Shown: piece after piece, positions 8,446 to 16,891 of the stretch
Layout: every line of letters begins with the position of its first letter
How positions within the stretch are numbered: position 1 is the first letter of the stretch
The notes under the pieces: model-generated
What the model was told of the DNA's origin: nothing
The model's input: only the letters and a program-made list of their open reading frames with translations
The model's database searches: none
Made by a program: the position numbers and the translations under genes
NCBI RefSeq assembly: GCF_900115625.1
Contig: NZ_FOXD01000001.1
Coordinates: 1-64,000, forward strand
Origin: Salibacterium halotolerans
GTDB lineage: Bacteria; Bacillota; Bacilli; Bacillales; Marinococcaceae
Length of the DNA: 64,000 bases
Direction: 5' to 3'

Positions 8446-9017
8446 ACGTATATTATAACACAGGGGATACAAACGTAAACATTTAAACGGTATAATATTA
8501 GTCTGGGCTGGTTTACTTAATTGCAAAATGGAATACAGCAGCTAAAGGCATAGGTGAAGCCATTGTTATTCCGTTATGATAAAGGTAAGTAACCCAAAAC
8601 ATTAACATCATTGGTGGAATAATAATGACCCCTTCAGATTGTAACACAATTAAGCCGCGTCTTTCGCATCTTTCGGGATCAGTTCAAGATTTGGTGATAA
8701 TGGTGGTAATAGATACAGCCACGGTGCAGCACAGTTGTTTCTTGATTTACAATCAAATGGGCGTACCCTTCCTTATGAGAAACCACAGCTGTGGATAACA
8801 CCAGACCATCTCCCCTGTTTTGGCAGGAAGGCTGATTTCTCTTTCATCTACACTCCGAGGTATATTCATTGGGTGAAATAAAATGGGGAAAGTGAAACCA
8901 TACTTGCTTTTCTTTTGACGGATTGTTATAATGTAATTACGTTAAAATAATTGTATGTAAATACTAACGAATTAAACACATATTGAGTAAAGCTGGACAA
9001 GAAATGAGTGTGATTCT
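8411..9017. other. Decayed intergenic stretch with short open fragments
   Basis: Apart from the antisense promoter at 8452-8479, no complete gene is seen. A start-less open frame at 8654-8881 (about 75 codons, with residues such as SRFGDNGGNRYSHGAAQLF) and a 24-codon hydrophobic run near 8508-8580 look like remains of coding DNA. I cannot name either. Together with the fragment at 7885-8094 and the broken genes at 9758-10821, this marks the segment as an accessory patch under decay. Confidence 0.35.
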
Positions 9018-9266
9018 ATGAGCGCGAAGGAAAGTCGTAAAGTGACTCAGACGGGGAACAGTCTAAGTGTCGGCCTGCCAAAATCCATTACCGACTCTTT
9101 AAAGATTAAACGGGGTGATGACATCGAATTCGAGGTGCAGGATAACAAAATCGTATTGAATAAAAAACGGAAGTGGGAAGAGGATGTGGATCCGGAAATG
9201 CTTGATATGCTGGCTGAAACGTTCGAAGATCACCATGATGTATTCGAAAAGCTGAAGGATAGATAA
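9018..9266 (+). CDS. AbrB/MazE-type antitoxin
   Basis: An 82-aa protein with an N-terminal SpoVT/AbrB swapped-hairpin domain: KVTQTGNSLSVGLPKSI, then an IKRGDDIEFEV strand and NKIVLNK. This DNA-binding half should bind the operon's own promoter. The acidic C-terminal 30 residues (EEDVDPEMLDMLAETFEDH) are probably the disordered tail that wraps and blocks the toxin. The stop TAA is immediately followed by the ATG of the Doc-like toxin gene, giving tight coupling. Pairing of an AbrB-fold antitoxin with a Doc toxin, instead of Phd, is a known but less common variant. Confidence 0.88.
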   Translation: MSAKESRKVTQTGNSLSVGLPKSITDSLKIKRGDDIEFEVQDNKIVLNKKRKWEEDVDPEMLDMLAETFEDHHDVFEKLKDR

Positions 9267-9671
9267 ATGACGGTACATTACTTGAGAACAAAAGATGTGG
9301 CTTTGATTCATTTCATGATGATGAAAAAATTCAATGACGAAGAGCAGGCAGGAATTAAAGAACAAGGACTCCTTGAATCAGCTGTCTACCGCCCGCAGCA
9401 ATCGGCTTTTGGAGAAGACGCATACCCAACGTTATTTGAAAAAGCTTTGGCCTTATTCGAGTCCTTAGCAAGAAATCATTGCTTTCATAACGGCAATAAA
9501 CGGACCGCCTTTGCAGCTGTTGACATATTTTTAAAGAAAAACGGATATAACATCAAAAAGAATGACACAGCGAATGAGAACTTTACGGTGGATGTTGCTC
9601 AAGGAAAAGTGGCGTTAGCCGATATTGCCGGTTGGTTGAGCGATAATACCGAAGTATATGATGGCGCTTAA
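9267..9671 (+). CDS. doc: Doc-type Fic-domain toxin
   Basis: A 134-aa death-on-curing toxin. The Fic/Doc catalytic motif HCFHNGNKRT spans residues 71-80 (family HxFx(D/N)GNKRxA). Doc proteins of this class phosphorylate elongation factor EF-Tu and stop translation; activity here is inferred from the intact motif. Typical N-terminal features GLLESAVYRPQ (residues 34-44) are also present. The gene starts at the base after its antitoxin's stop. The length is normal for the family and there is no sign of damage, unlike the genes around it. Confidence 0.9.
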   Translation: MTVHYLRTKDVALIHFMMMKKFNDEEQAGIKEQGLLESAVYRPQQSAFGEDAYPTLFEKALALFESLARNHCFHNGNKRTAFAAVDIFLKKNGYNIKKNDTANENFTVDVAQGKVALADIAGWLSDNTEVYDGA

Positions 9672-9757
9672 ATGTTCCCCTCTTGATGCCGATATTACAA
9701 GCAGGTGATATGTGTCTTTGACGTGGAATAAAGACGCACACATAGGGGGGACAGCCA

Positions 9758-10703
9758 TTGGATTCGAGAAATGATTTGGCTTTGATACTTTCGTACATAG
9801 CGGATATTTCCGCGGAACGGAATATGGACCGCGTACTTATGCAGCTCGCCGATCTGGGCAGAGACTTAGCGTCGGCGGATCGGTGTACAGTATGATTCAT
9901 AATCAGGATAACGAAGAGATTTGGACAACCACCGCGCATGGGGCGGACCGCATCCGTATACCGGATGGCAGTGGAATTGTTGGTCTCTCGATGTCATAGC
10001 AGGAGATTATCAATGTGGACGATGCCTATAAGGATAACCGGTTCAACGATGCCATCGAAGCAAAGATGCTGTACGAAGAACTGCTTGCACCCCAGCAGGA
10101 AGTGATAGAAACGATGGGAGAAGTAGGGGAAAGCCGCTCCAAAGAAACAGTCTATCATGTCAGACGTGTGGCTCTGTATTCCTACACTCTCGCCAAACTA
10201 GCCGGCCTTTCCGGGTCTGAAGCCCATTCATTATACGCGACGTCCCCGATGCATGACATAGGCAAGGAGCTATCCCGGATGAAATCCTCTTAAAGCCAGG
10301 AAAACTGACAGAGGAAGAATTTCAAACGATGAAGCAGCATACAGAAATCGGGTATCAGGTGTTCCGGCACTCGAAGCGTCATTTACTTAAATCGACGGCC
10401 CAGGTTGCCCGTGAGCACCATGAACGATGAAACGGCATGGGGTACCCGAAAGGTATCAAGGGAAAAGAGACACATATTTTCGACTGGATTACCGAGATTG
10501 CCGATGTTTTTGATGCGCTTGGCAGTGAACGGGTGTACAAAAAAGCGTGGAGCGATGAGGAGATTTTTTCGTATTTCCAGGAACAGAAAGGCCGCCAATT
10601 CGACCCGGAATTAATGGAACTGTTTCTCTATCATTTCTCCACATTCACTGAGATCCGCCGTCAGCATGCAGATCATAAGGAGGCGGCAAACGCTCATGAG
10701 TAA
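9758..10703 (+). pseudogene. Broken GAF/HD-GYP cyclic-di-GMP phosphodiesterase gene
   Basis: Reading from TTG 9758 (GGGGGG upstream) gives an N-terminal GAF-like sensor, then an HD-GYP domain with HDIGK near 10255 and NGMGYPKGIKG near 10435. The frame is broken several times: a frameshift near 9890, an in-frame TAG near 9997 before EIINVDDAYKDNRFN, a frameshift right after HDIGK near 10265, and TGA after HHER near 10427 where the family normally has Trp. The last open part ends at 10703. An intact relative would hydrolyse cyclic di-GMP. Accumulated lesions show this copy is dead. Confidence 0.85.
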
Positions 10704-10821
10704 TGTCATCCGTTTTGAAAAACAGCGCACGGTTCACGTTCCGGTAGAGGACCTTTGGGATTTTCTGTCCGATTCCAATCATCTCAATATATACAATGAT
10801 ATTATAAAAACAAGAAGATGA
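10696..10821 (+). pseudogene. N-terminal fragment, SRPBCC/DUF5939-like
   Basis: A 41-codon frame starts at ATG 10696, overlapping the end of the HD-GYP remnant, with AAGGAGG upstream. Residues RFEKQRTVHVPVEDLWDFLSD resemble the start of START/SRPBCC ligand-binding domains found in front of some Bacillota adenylate/guanylate cyclases. The frame then stops abruptly, so it is most likely a truncated gene that once formed a signalling operon with the HD-GYP gene. The assignment is from a short stretch only. Confidence 0.45.
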
Positions 10822-11130
10822 TTCAAAGTTTTTGTAAGCGTAAACAATGCCCCGTCTAAAGGTAGTGGAAGAAAAAGAGGAGATGTTCGTTATGAGCATA
10901 AGGAAAGAATAAATTTTTTAATTTTTTTGAAAGCGCTAACGCGACAGCTGTGTAACGTGTAATTTTAGATCAGGAAGAAGGGGTTGAATCGTTTGTAAAA
11001 TAATAGAACTCTTATTTTCATAGTTGTCCTTGTCCTTGTTCGCTCCTCAATTATTATTTTGAAAAATGAAATCAAGGGACAGCACGATAGAAAAGTCTAA
11101 GCCGGGAAATAAGTAGAAAAGAGGTAACGT
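10822..11130 (+). promoter_or_regulatory. Upstream region of the zinc dehydrogenase with cre-like site
   Basis: A noncoding 309-base AT-rich stretch. TGAAAGCGCTAACG at 10928-10941 matches 13 of 14 cre positions (the last base differs) and lies about 190 bases before the dehydrogenase ATG. No further gene is visible. A clear -35/-10 pair could not be fixed. Confidence 0.5.
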
Positions 11131-12144
11131 ATGAAATCAATCGTTTGCAAAGAACCATATAAGATGGAAATTTTTAATGCGGAAGATATCGGTACCGTTG
11201 CAGAGGACGAGGTAGTGATTAACATCAAACGAATCGGCATCTGCGGCACTGACAGCCACGCATACAAAGGCAATCAGCCTTTTTTTACCTACCCACGTGT
11301 GCTGGGTCACGAATTGTCAGGAAGGGTGCACACCATTGGAAATCAAGTGGACCATATTGCACCAGGGGACATTGTATCGGTAATTCCCTATATACATTGC
11401 GGGGAATGTGTTTCCTGCAGCAATGGACAAACAAACTGTTGTACGAACATGAAAGTGCTGGGTGTTCATGAAGATGGAGGGATGTCTGAATATATCAAGG
11501 TGCATGCTGATAACGTAATGGTTGTCAATGATTTGTCTCTGGATGAAGCTTCCATTGTGGAACCTCTGAGCATCGGAGCGCATGCTGTCAAAAGAGCCGG
11601 CATTGATGTCGGAGAAACAGTATTGATTATAGGAGCGGGGCCTATCGGTTTAGGCACTGCGCGCTTTGCCAAATTATCGGGTGCGAAGACCATCATTATG
11701 GATCTTGATGAAGACCGCCTGGATTTTTGTCAAAAATGGGCAAAATGTGATGCTGCTATTCAAGCCTCCGATGATTCATTCCAACAACTTTTAAATGAAA
11801 ATAATGGTGTACTTCCTAATACTGTACTTGATGCTACAGGAAATAAACAATCAATGAATGAAGCATTTCAGTATGTGTCACACGGTGGGAAATTGGTTTA
11901 TGTCGGTCTTGTGAAGGATTCTTTACATTTTTACGATCCGGATTTTCACACCAAGGAATTAACCTTATTAGCGAGTCGAAATGCGTTAAGAAAAGATTTT
12001 GAATATGTGATTCATTGTATGAATCAAGGGCTGATTTATCGATCATATATCACGCAGACCATTCCTTTTGCGGAGGTTCCTTCCTTTTTTTCCGAAGGGG
12101 ACTTCAACTCAAATAAAACAGTCATTTCTTTGGAGCCCTTCTAA
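11131..12144 (+). CDS. Zinc-dependent sugar-acid dehydrogenase (L-galactonate 5-DH-like)
   Basis: Medium-chain dehydrogenase, 337 aa. Catalytic zinc residues appear as ICGTD (Cys), GHE and the later VEPL Glu. The structural zinc lobe has CGECVSCSNGQTNCC with four or more cysteines; GAGPIGLG is the NAD(P) loop. The motifs KGNQPFFTYPRVLGHE and LGVHEDGGMSEY are much like E. coli LgoD (YjjN), which oxidises L-galactonate to D-tagaturonate. A hexonate or related sugar acid is therefore a reasonable substrate, but this is inference. It stands alone, facing the ribokinase operon across a shared terminator. AAAAGAGG precedes the ATG. Confidence 0.85.
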   Translation: MKSIVCKEPYKMEIFNAEDIGTVAEDEVVINIKRIGICGTDSHAYKGNQPFFTYPRVLGHELSGRVHTIGNQVDHIAPGDIVSVIPYIHCGECVSCSNGQTNCCTNMKVLGVHEDGGMSEYIKVHADNVMVVNDLSLDEASIVEPLSIGAHAVKRAGIDVGETVLIIGAGPIGLGTARFAKLSGAKTIIMDLDEDRLDFCQKWAKCDAAIQASDDSFQQLLNENNGVLPNTVLDATGNKQSMNEAFQYVSHGGKLVYVGLVKDSLHFYDPDFHTKELTLLASRNALRKDFEYVIHCMNQGLIYRSYITQTIPFAEVPSFFSEGDFNSNKTVISLEPF

Positions 12145-12218
12145 TAGGGGAGTACGGGTAGGCCAGATCGGTTATAGAAAGAAACCCAGCTCTTACATTC
12201 AAGAAGCTTCAAGAAAGA

Positions 12219-12250
12219 AAAAAACCGCTGCCCTGCTTTCAGCGGTTTTT
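12219..12250. terminator. Bidirectional terminator
   Basis: AAAAACCGCTG and CAGCGGTTTTT form a perfect stem flanked by A-run and T-run, so it can end both the rightward dehydrogenase and the leftward aldolase-LacI-ribokinase transcripts. Confidence 0.85.
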
Positions 12251-12274
12251 CCTCTTAAGTCCTTCATGTACAGG

Positions 12275-13159
12275 TTAGGGTGTCCGCTCTTTATCTGTAC
12301 GCTCCCGCACCTGTTCCCATGTTGGCATGCCGGCTTGGGCGCCCGGATGCTCCACGGTGAAAGAGGCTGCGGTGTTTGAGAGATAGAGAGCATCTTCCAC
12401 ATTGTATCCGGAGGCCAGATAATACGATAATGCGCCGTTGAAGGTGTCCCCGGCTCCTGTTGTATCGATGGCTTTTACCTGCGGTGCGGGCACCGTCATA
12501 TTTCTATATGTCACCCCGTGGGCGCCCAGGGTTGTAATAAACGTCTCTCCGTAGTCTTTTTCTATCGAAGGAGAATTTATTTTTGTATACTCTTCTTCAT
12601 TGGGAGTGATGTACGTGCTGTGTTTTATCAAGGTTTCTGGCAGCAGCTGGGCAGGCGCGGGATTAAGAATAAATGGGATGCCGTGCTCATGGCAGAACGC
12701 CGAGCACCATTCGATAGTGGAGAGCGGGATTTCTAACTGGGCAAGCACGATATTGCTTTCTGTGAGAATATGACTGTAATGCTCCGCATACTCCGCTGTC
12801 ACTTGATTATTGGCTCCCGGAACGACAATAATTCTGTTGTCTTGGTTCTTTAACAGAACATTGGCCATGCCGGAGGAGAAGGTTTCGCTGCTTTCGATTC
12901 CCTCTGTGTTCACGCCGTTCTGCTGCAGATTTGCCATCAACCTGTCTCCGAATACATCATTTCCTACTTTTCCTATGAACGAAACATCCCCGCCGAGACG
13001 TGACGCGGCGACAGCCTGATTGGCTCCTTTGCCCCCGGGGGTCATAAAATAATCCTTTCCGAGTACGGTTTCTCCCTGAGAGGGGAGCAGTTCCGTATCT
13101 GTCACCACATCCATGTTGATGCTCCCAATGACTGTAATCTTAGGTTTGATGGTTGTCAC
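12275..13159 (-). CDS. rbsK: Ribokinase (PfkB family)
   Basis: PfkB-family sugar kinase of 294 aa, closest in motif content to ribokinase: N-terminal GSINMD, the glycine-rich TPGGKGANQAVAASRLG, and the C-terminal DTTGAGDTFNGAL with the catalytic Asp. It phosphorylates ribose or a related sugar with ATP in the cytoplasm. It starts at GTG 13159, 12 bases after the LacI stop; AAAAGG lies only two bases before it, so translation may depend on coupling. It is the last gene of a leftward operon with an aldolase. In this context it could serve a deoxy-sugar or sugar acid, not ribose, so the symbol reflects family resemblance only. Confidence 0.82.
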   Translation of the reverse strand: MTTIKPKITVIGSINMDVVTDTELLPSQGETVLGKDYFMTPGGKGANQAVAASRLGGDVSFIGKVGNDVFGDRLMANLQQNGVNTEGIESSETFSSGMANVLLKNQDNRIIVVPGANNQVTAEYAEHYSHILTESNIVLAQLEIPLSTIEWCSAFCHEHGIPFILNPAPAQLLPETLIKHSTYITPNEEEYTKINSPSIEKDYGETFITTLGAHGVTYRNMTVPAPQVKAIDTTGAGDTFNGALSYYLASGYNVEDALYLSNTAASFTVEHPGAQAGMPTWEQVRERTDKERTP

Positions 13160-13171
13160 CGCCTTTTTGTC

Positions 13172-14197
13172 TTAGAATATTTCAGAATTTTTAATAGATA
13201 TACAAGATGCTCCTTCTATAAATGAAGGTTTCATTACTTTCTGCTGCAATGGATAGTCTTCGGCAAACTTCAGACGGCTCTTCAGTAAGATAGAAGCTTC
13301 AATGCCTATTCGTTTCATCGGCTGTGTCATTAAGGTCAATGACGGTTCTATCAGTTCCCACTGCTCCTTGTCACCGAACGCGATGAGGGAAATATCTTCG
13401 GGAATACGGATTTCCTGATCTTTCAGCGCTTTCAAGACACCCTTGGTCATGGTGTTGTTACAGCAGTAGATGGCGGTAGGGGGGACTGGCTGCATCAATA
13501 GTTCAATCACCGCCCGGTAAGCGAGATCTTCTCTGAAATCCGCTTCATGCAGAAAAGAGGGATCGTCGTTAATGTTGCCGTCTTTGATGGCTTCCATCGC
13601 TCCATATAAACGGTCACGTCCTATAGAATTTTTTTCATGGCCGTAAATAACACCGATGTTTTCATGTCCCAGTGAATGCAGGTATTTGATACTTTCATAG
13701 GAACCGAAAAAATTGTCATCGACAATTAAATCGGTTTCCACCTCATCTACTTCCCGGTCGATAGCGATCACAGGAGTATTGGTATTTTTTATTTTTTCTA
13801 TAAGATCTCCGTTCTGTCCGGTCGGTATAATAACGAGAGCATCCACCTGTTGTTCTATGATGATGTTGAGCGATGATCTCTCTGTTTCGGGATTATCGTT
13901 GTGGCTTAACAGCACCATGTGGGAATCCAGGGAGCGGATCATTTCTTCCACTTCTTTAGCAATAGACATAAGGTATGGGTTGGAAATGTCGGAAGTTAGT
14001 ACGGCTATTTTATTGGATTTCGACGTTTTAAGACTTCTGGCATTGGCGTTCACGCTGTATCCCAGCTCCAGGGTGGCTTTCATCACAGCGTCGTGGGCGG
14101 CTTTGCTGACATACCCTTTGTCGTTCATTACTTTCGAAGCGGTTCCTACCGATACTCCCGCATGTTCAGCTACATCCTTAATCGTTACTTTCCTCAT
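13172..14197 (-). CDS. LacI-family transcription repressor
   Basis: A 341-aa LacI/GalR regulator. The N-terminal helix-turn-helix reads TIKDVAEHAGVSVGTASKVMN, followed by the hinge LGYSVNANARSLKTSKSNKI and a periplasmic-binding-protein-like sensor domain. GGAGG precedes the ATG by 7 bases. It lies between the aldolase and ribokinase genes and most probably controls both divergent operons through the TGAAACGTTTCA palindromes in 15171-15910. The effector is unknown, probably the transported substrate or its phosphate. Confidence 0.93.
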   Translation of the reverse strand: MRKVTIKDVAEHAGVSVGTASKVMNDKGYVSKAAHDAVMKATLELGYSVNANARSLKTSKSNKIAVLTSDISNPYLMSIAKEVEEMIRSLDSHMVLLSHNDNPETERSSLNIIIEQQVDALVIIPTGQNGDLIEKIKNTNTPVIAIDREVDEVETDLIVDDNFFGSYESIKYLHSLGHENIGVIYGHEKNSIGRDRLYGAMEAIKDGNINDDPSFLHEADFREDLAYRAVIELLMQPVPPTAIYCCNNTMTKGVLKALKDQEIRIPEDISLIAFGDKEQWELIEPSLTLMTQPMKRIGIEASILLKSRLKFAEDYPLQQKVMKPSFIEGASCISIKNSEIF

Positions 14198-14252
14198 GGA
14201 TATACCTCCGTGTATCTATTGTTTCCTTCTTCTATATAAAACACGGAAGCAT

Positions 14253-15170
14253 TTATTTATCAAATGAAAGGGTGTAGTGATATTCCTGCAGCCACGTGTC
14301 TATGTGCTCTCTTGCCGCTTTTTTTTGTTCAGGCGGGATAGTTTTTTGAGGACTTCTCATAAAGCCGCCCCGGAGACCTCTGTAATCCAGCGCTTTTTTG
14401 AAGTAGGACATATTCGCCCCGGCCTGCAGGATTTTAATGATTTCACCAGCTGCGCGCTGCGTTTGTCTTGCTTCTTCGAGGTTATATTTCTGGTATTTGT
14501 CGTATAGTTCCACGAACGGCTCGGGAAATACGCCGGATACGCCGGATACAACCCCGTCACATCCCATGGCCAGTGCAGGCAGAAATAAGCCATCGGCTCC
14601 GGTGAGAATGGAGAAATATTCCGGTGTGGCATGTAGATAATCGCTGAGCCTTGGAAAATCGGGATAACTGTACTTGAGCCCGACAATATTCCCGCAATGT
14701 TCCGCCAGTTCTTTTACAACGTCGACAGACAGGTCGTTTCCCGACAGCTGCGGGATGTTGTAAAGGTAGATTGGGAAGTCTCCAGGCAGGGCGGCGGAGA
14801 TGGTCTGATAATACTCGATGATTTCCACATCGCCCGCGTTGAAAAAGGCGGGGGAAACTACTCCAATTCCGTCAGCTCCGGATTGATAGGCGTGATCCGC
14901 CAGCTCAAGGGTGTCTTTAGTATTCATCGCGCCTGCGTGAATAAAGACGTTAACCCGCTTGTCGGCAGCTTGAATCACCGTTTCCGCTACTTCCTTCCGT
15001 TCCTCCACAGATAATTTGAACATCTCTCCGGTTGTTCCGAGCGGAAAAAGACAGTCCACCCCTTTGTCGATCAAAAATGTTGTCAGCTGCTCGAGACCTT
15101 GCCTGTCGATACGTTCGTCTTCGAGCATCGGTGTTACCATCGCTGACGTTACTCCATAAAGTTTTTTCAT
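14253..15170 (-). CDS. DapA-family 2-keto-acid aldolase/lyase
   Basis: Class I (Schiff-base) aldolase of the dihydrodipicolinate synthase/N-acetylneuraminate lyase superfamily, 305 aa, a TIM barrel. Lys166 in GLKYS should form the imine and Tyr137 in YNIP should act as acid/base; GTTGEM near residues 45-50 is the substrate-carboxylate loop. ATG 15170 is preferred (GGAGGTG upstream) over the longer open frame to 15200. It is first in the leftward operon with a LacI repressor and a PfkB kinase, and opposite a TRAP importer. A catabolic role on a 2-keto-3-deoxy sugar acid is therefore more likely than lysine synthesis. Exact substrate unknown. Confidence 0.85.
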   Translation of the reverse strand: MKKLYGVTSAMVTPMLEDERIDRQGLEQLTTFLIDKGVDCLFPLGTTGEMFKLSVEERKEVAETVIQAADKRVNVFIHAGAMNTKDTLELADHAYQSGADGIGVVSPAFFNAGDVEIIEYYQTISAALPGDFPIYLYNIPQLSGNDLSVDVVKELAEHCGNIVGLKYSYPDFPRLSDYLHATPEYFSILTGADGLFLPALAMGCDGVVSGVSGVFPEPFVELYDKYQKYNLEEARQTQRAAGEIIKILQAGANMSYFKKALDYRGLRGGFMRSPQKTIPPEQKKAAREHIDTWLQEYHYTLSFDK

Positions 15171-15258
15171 GTAAGCACCTCCAATGTTGAAACGACTCAC
15201 TTATAAAAATAGTATAAAAATCCTATCTTTTTGTTTTTATATTATTTTAGGGTATTGA

Positions 15259-15270
15259 TGAAACGTTTCA
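15259..15270. promoter_or_regulatory. LacI-type operator O1
   Basis: Perfect 12-base palindrome TGAAACGTTTCA, about 90 bases upstream of the aldolase gene. Symmetry around a central CG is typical for LacI-family proteins, and such a protein is encoded in this operon. Confidence 0.75.
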
Positions 15271-15532
15271 ACAAATATTATAATTAGTATGCGCTTGCAA
15301 ATCAAGAGCCCTTCTACAAAAACTTATAATAATAAGTGTATTTATAATTGGAAAAACAGTATTATTCAATATAAAAAATGCTTTTGAGATCGAATTATAA
15401 ACGTCTATCAATGATGGAATATCCAATTGAGTAAAACTGAAAGATAAAAGAAGCTTTTGGTATTAAGCAAAGCCGCTACAAATAATTTTTATAATATGGG
15501 TTGAAATGATAGCGTATACATTGTACTATGAG

Positions 15533-15544
15533 TGAAACGTTTCA
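15533..15544. promoter_or_regulatory. LacI-type operator O2
   Basis: Second perfect TGAAACGTTTCA, four bases downstream of the proposed -10 of the rightward promoter, where bound repressor would block transcription start. It is 274 bp from O1, a spacing that allows repression by DNA looping. Confidence 0.75.
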
Positions 15545-15609
15545 ACACAAATAAATAATTAACTGTTGGTTTTTAAAATATGTATGCCGTAACGAAATTC
15601 GACAGAACA

Positions 15610-15621
15610 TGAAACGTTTAA
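15610..15621. promoter_or_regulatory. Partial LacI-type operator
   Basis: TGAAACGTTTAA keeps 11 of 12 bases of the palindrome. It is 77 bp from O2 and may be an auxiliary site. Confidence 0.5.
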
Positions 15622-15910
15622 TTGTTATTCATAATAATAATGAGTACATAAGGTAGTATGATGAAAGGAGTAATTGAATTAAAAAAATTAGCTGTATTGT
15701 AATCGCTTCACTGTTAAAGAGTTATTTTTTAGTCCATCTTAGAAGTTCTTATTGAATTCTGAATAAAGAAAAGTTTTGATTAAAAACAAAAGTTAGAAGT
15801 AGCGCTTTCTAATTCGTTTATTTATCTGTTGATTTTAACTGCATGAAACAGCCGTTACTTTTATTCCTCTGCTACATAAGGACGTAAATGAAATTTATAA
15901 GGAGTCGGTG

Positions 15911-16873
15911 ATGATGAAAGTAGTTATAACTGATCGTACTTTTGAAGATTATGAAATTGAAAAGGAAGTTTTAGAACCTCTCGGCTGTGAGTTAGTTGTT
16001 GTTGATTACACCAATGAAGATGACTTGATTGAAGCCGCTAAAAATGCTGATGGTCTGCTCAATGCCCTGGCCCCGGTATCAGATAGAGTGATTCAATCCA
16101 TACCTGAGTTAAAAGTGATTTCAAGATATGGCATCGGCGTAGATACCATAGATATTCCGGCAGCTACGGAAAGAAGTATAAGAGTAGCAAACGTACCTGA
16201 TTATTGTATAGAAGAAGTTTCAGACCATGCACTTGCTTTAATTATGGCTTTCAAAAGAAAGATCGTGCAACTGAATAATAATGTGAAAAACTATTATACA
16301 TGGAGTGTTTTTGATGAGACTCCGATTAGGCGATCTTCTTCAGAAAAAATCGGTCTCATAAGTTTTGGTAATATAGCCCGTGTCACGGCCACCAAATTAA
16401 AAGCTGTAGGATTCGAGGTTCTTGCCTATGATCCTTACTGCAGTCAAGAAACTGCAGAAGAGTTTGGAGTAAGGTTAGTTTCTAAAGACGAACTTTTACA
16501 TGAGTCCGATATTATCAGTGTACATGCCCCGCTCACAAAGGAAACAAAACATATCATAAGCGATGATGAACTAGACGCTATGAAAGCAACAGCTGTACTG
16601 ATTAATACAGGAAGGGGGCCTATTATTGAAGAAAAGGCACTAATTAAAGCGCTGCAAAATAATCAAATCGCTGGAGCTGCTTTAGATGTGATAGAAAATG
16701 AACCAATTAGCGGTGATAATCCACTGGCCCACATGGATAATGTGGTTTTGACTCCGCATGCGGCGTTTTACTCAGAAGAATCCGTTCACGAATTAAAGAA
16801 AAAGACTGCTTTAAATGTTTATGATGTTTTACAAGGAAAAAATCCTAATTACTGGGTTAATAAAAAAGTATGA
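15911..16873 (+). CDS. D-isomer-specific 2-hydroxyacid dehydrogenase (CtBP-like)
   Basis: About 320 aa, NAD(H)-dependent, interconverting 2-keto and D-2-hydroxy acids. An N-terminal substrate domain is followed by the nucleotide-binding domain with GLISFGNIARVTATKL in place of the usual GxGxxG (GLISFG is the C-terminal-binding-protein-like form). The catalytic set is Arg in SRYGIGVD, a Glu in IENEP and His in LTPHAAF. AAGGAG lies 6 bases before ATG 15911; GTG 15908 and ATG 15914 are alternatives. It is first in the operon before a TRAP transporter, so it probably makes or uses the imported hydroxy/keto acid. Substrate is not fixed by sequence. Confidence 0.85.
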   Translation: MMKVVITDRTFEDYEIEKEVLEPLGCELVVVDYTNEDDLIEAAKNADGLLNALAPVSDRVIQSIPELKVISRYGIGVDTIDIPAATERSIRVANVPDYCIEEVSDHALALIMAFKRKIVQLNNNVKNYYTWSVFDETPIRRSSSEKIGLISFGNIARVTATKLKAVGFEVLAYDPYCSQETAEEFGVRLVSKDELLHESDIISVHAPLTKETKHIISDDELDAMKATAVLINTGRGPIIEEKALIKALQNNQIAGAALDVIENEPISGDNPLAHMDNVVLTPHAAFYSEESVHELKKKTALNVYDVLQGKNPNYWVNKKV

Positions 16874-16891
16874 TCGGGGAAGGTGAATAAA

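Larger units (their letters stand above)
15171..15910. promoter_or_regulatory. 740-bp divergent control region
   Basis: AT-rich, noncoding. It carries two perfect TGAAACGTTTCA palindromes and one partial copy (listed separately). A further half-site TTGAAACGACTCA lies at 15187-15199 just upstream of the aldolase ribosome site. A possible rightward promoter is TTGAAA (15501-15506), 17-base spacer, TACTAT (15524-15529). The last 280 bases before the hydroxyacid dehydrogenase hold no gene I can support and would form a long 5' leader. Confidence 0.7.

Noticed and set aside
15660-15703. 13-codon peptide frame in the LacI-controlled leader
   Set aside because: Too short, with a poorly placed ribosome site and no recognisable leader-peptide feature.
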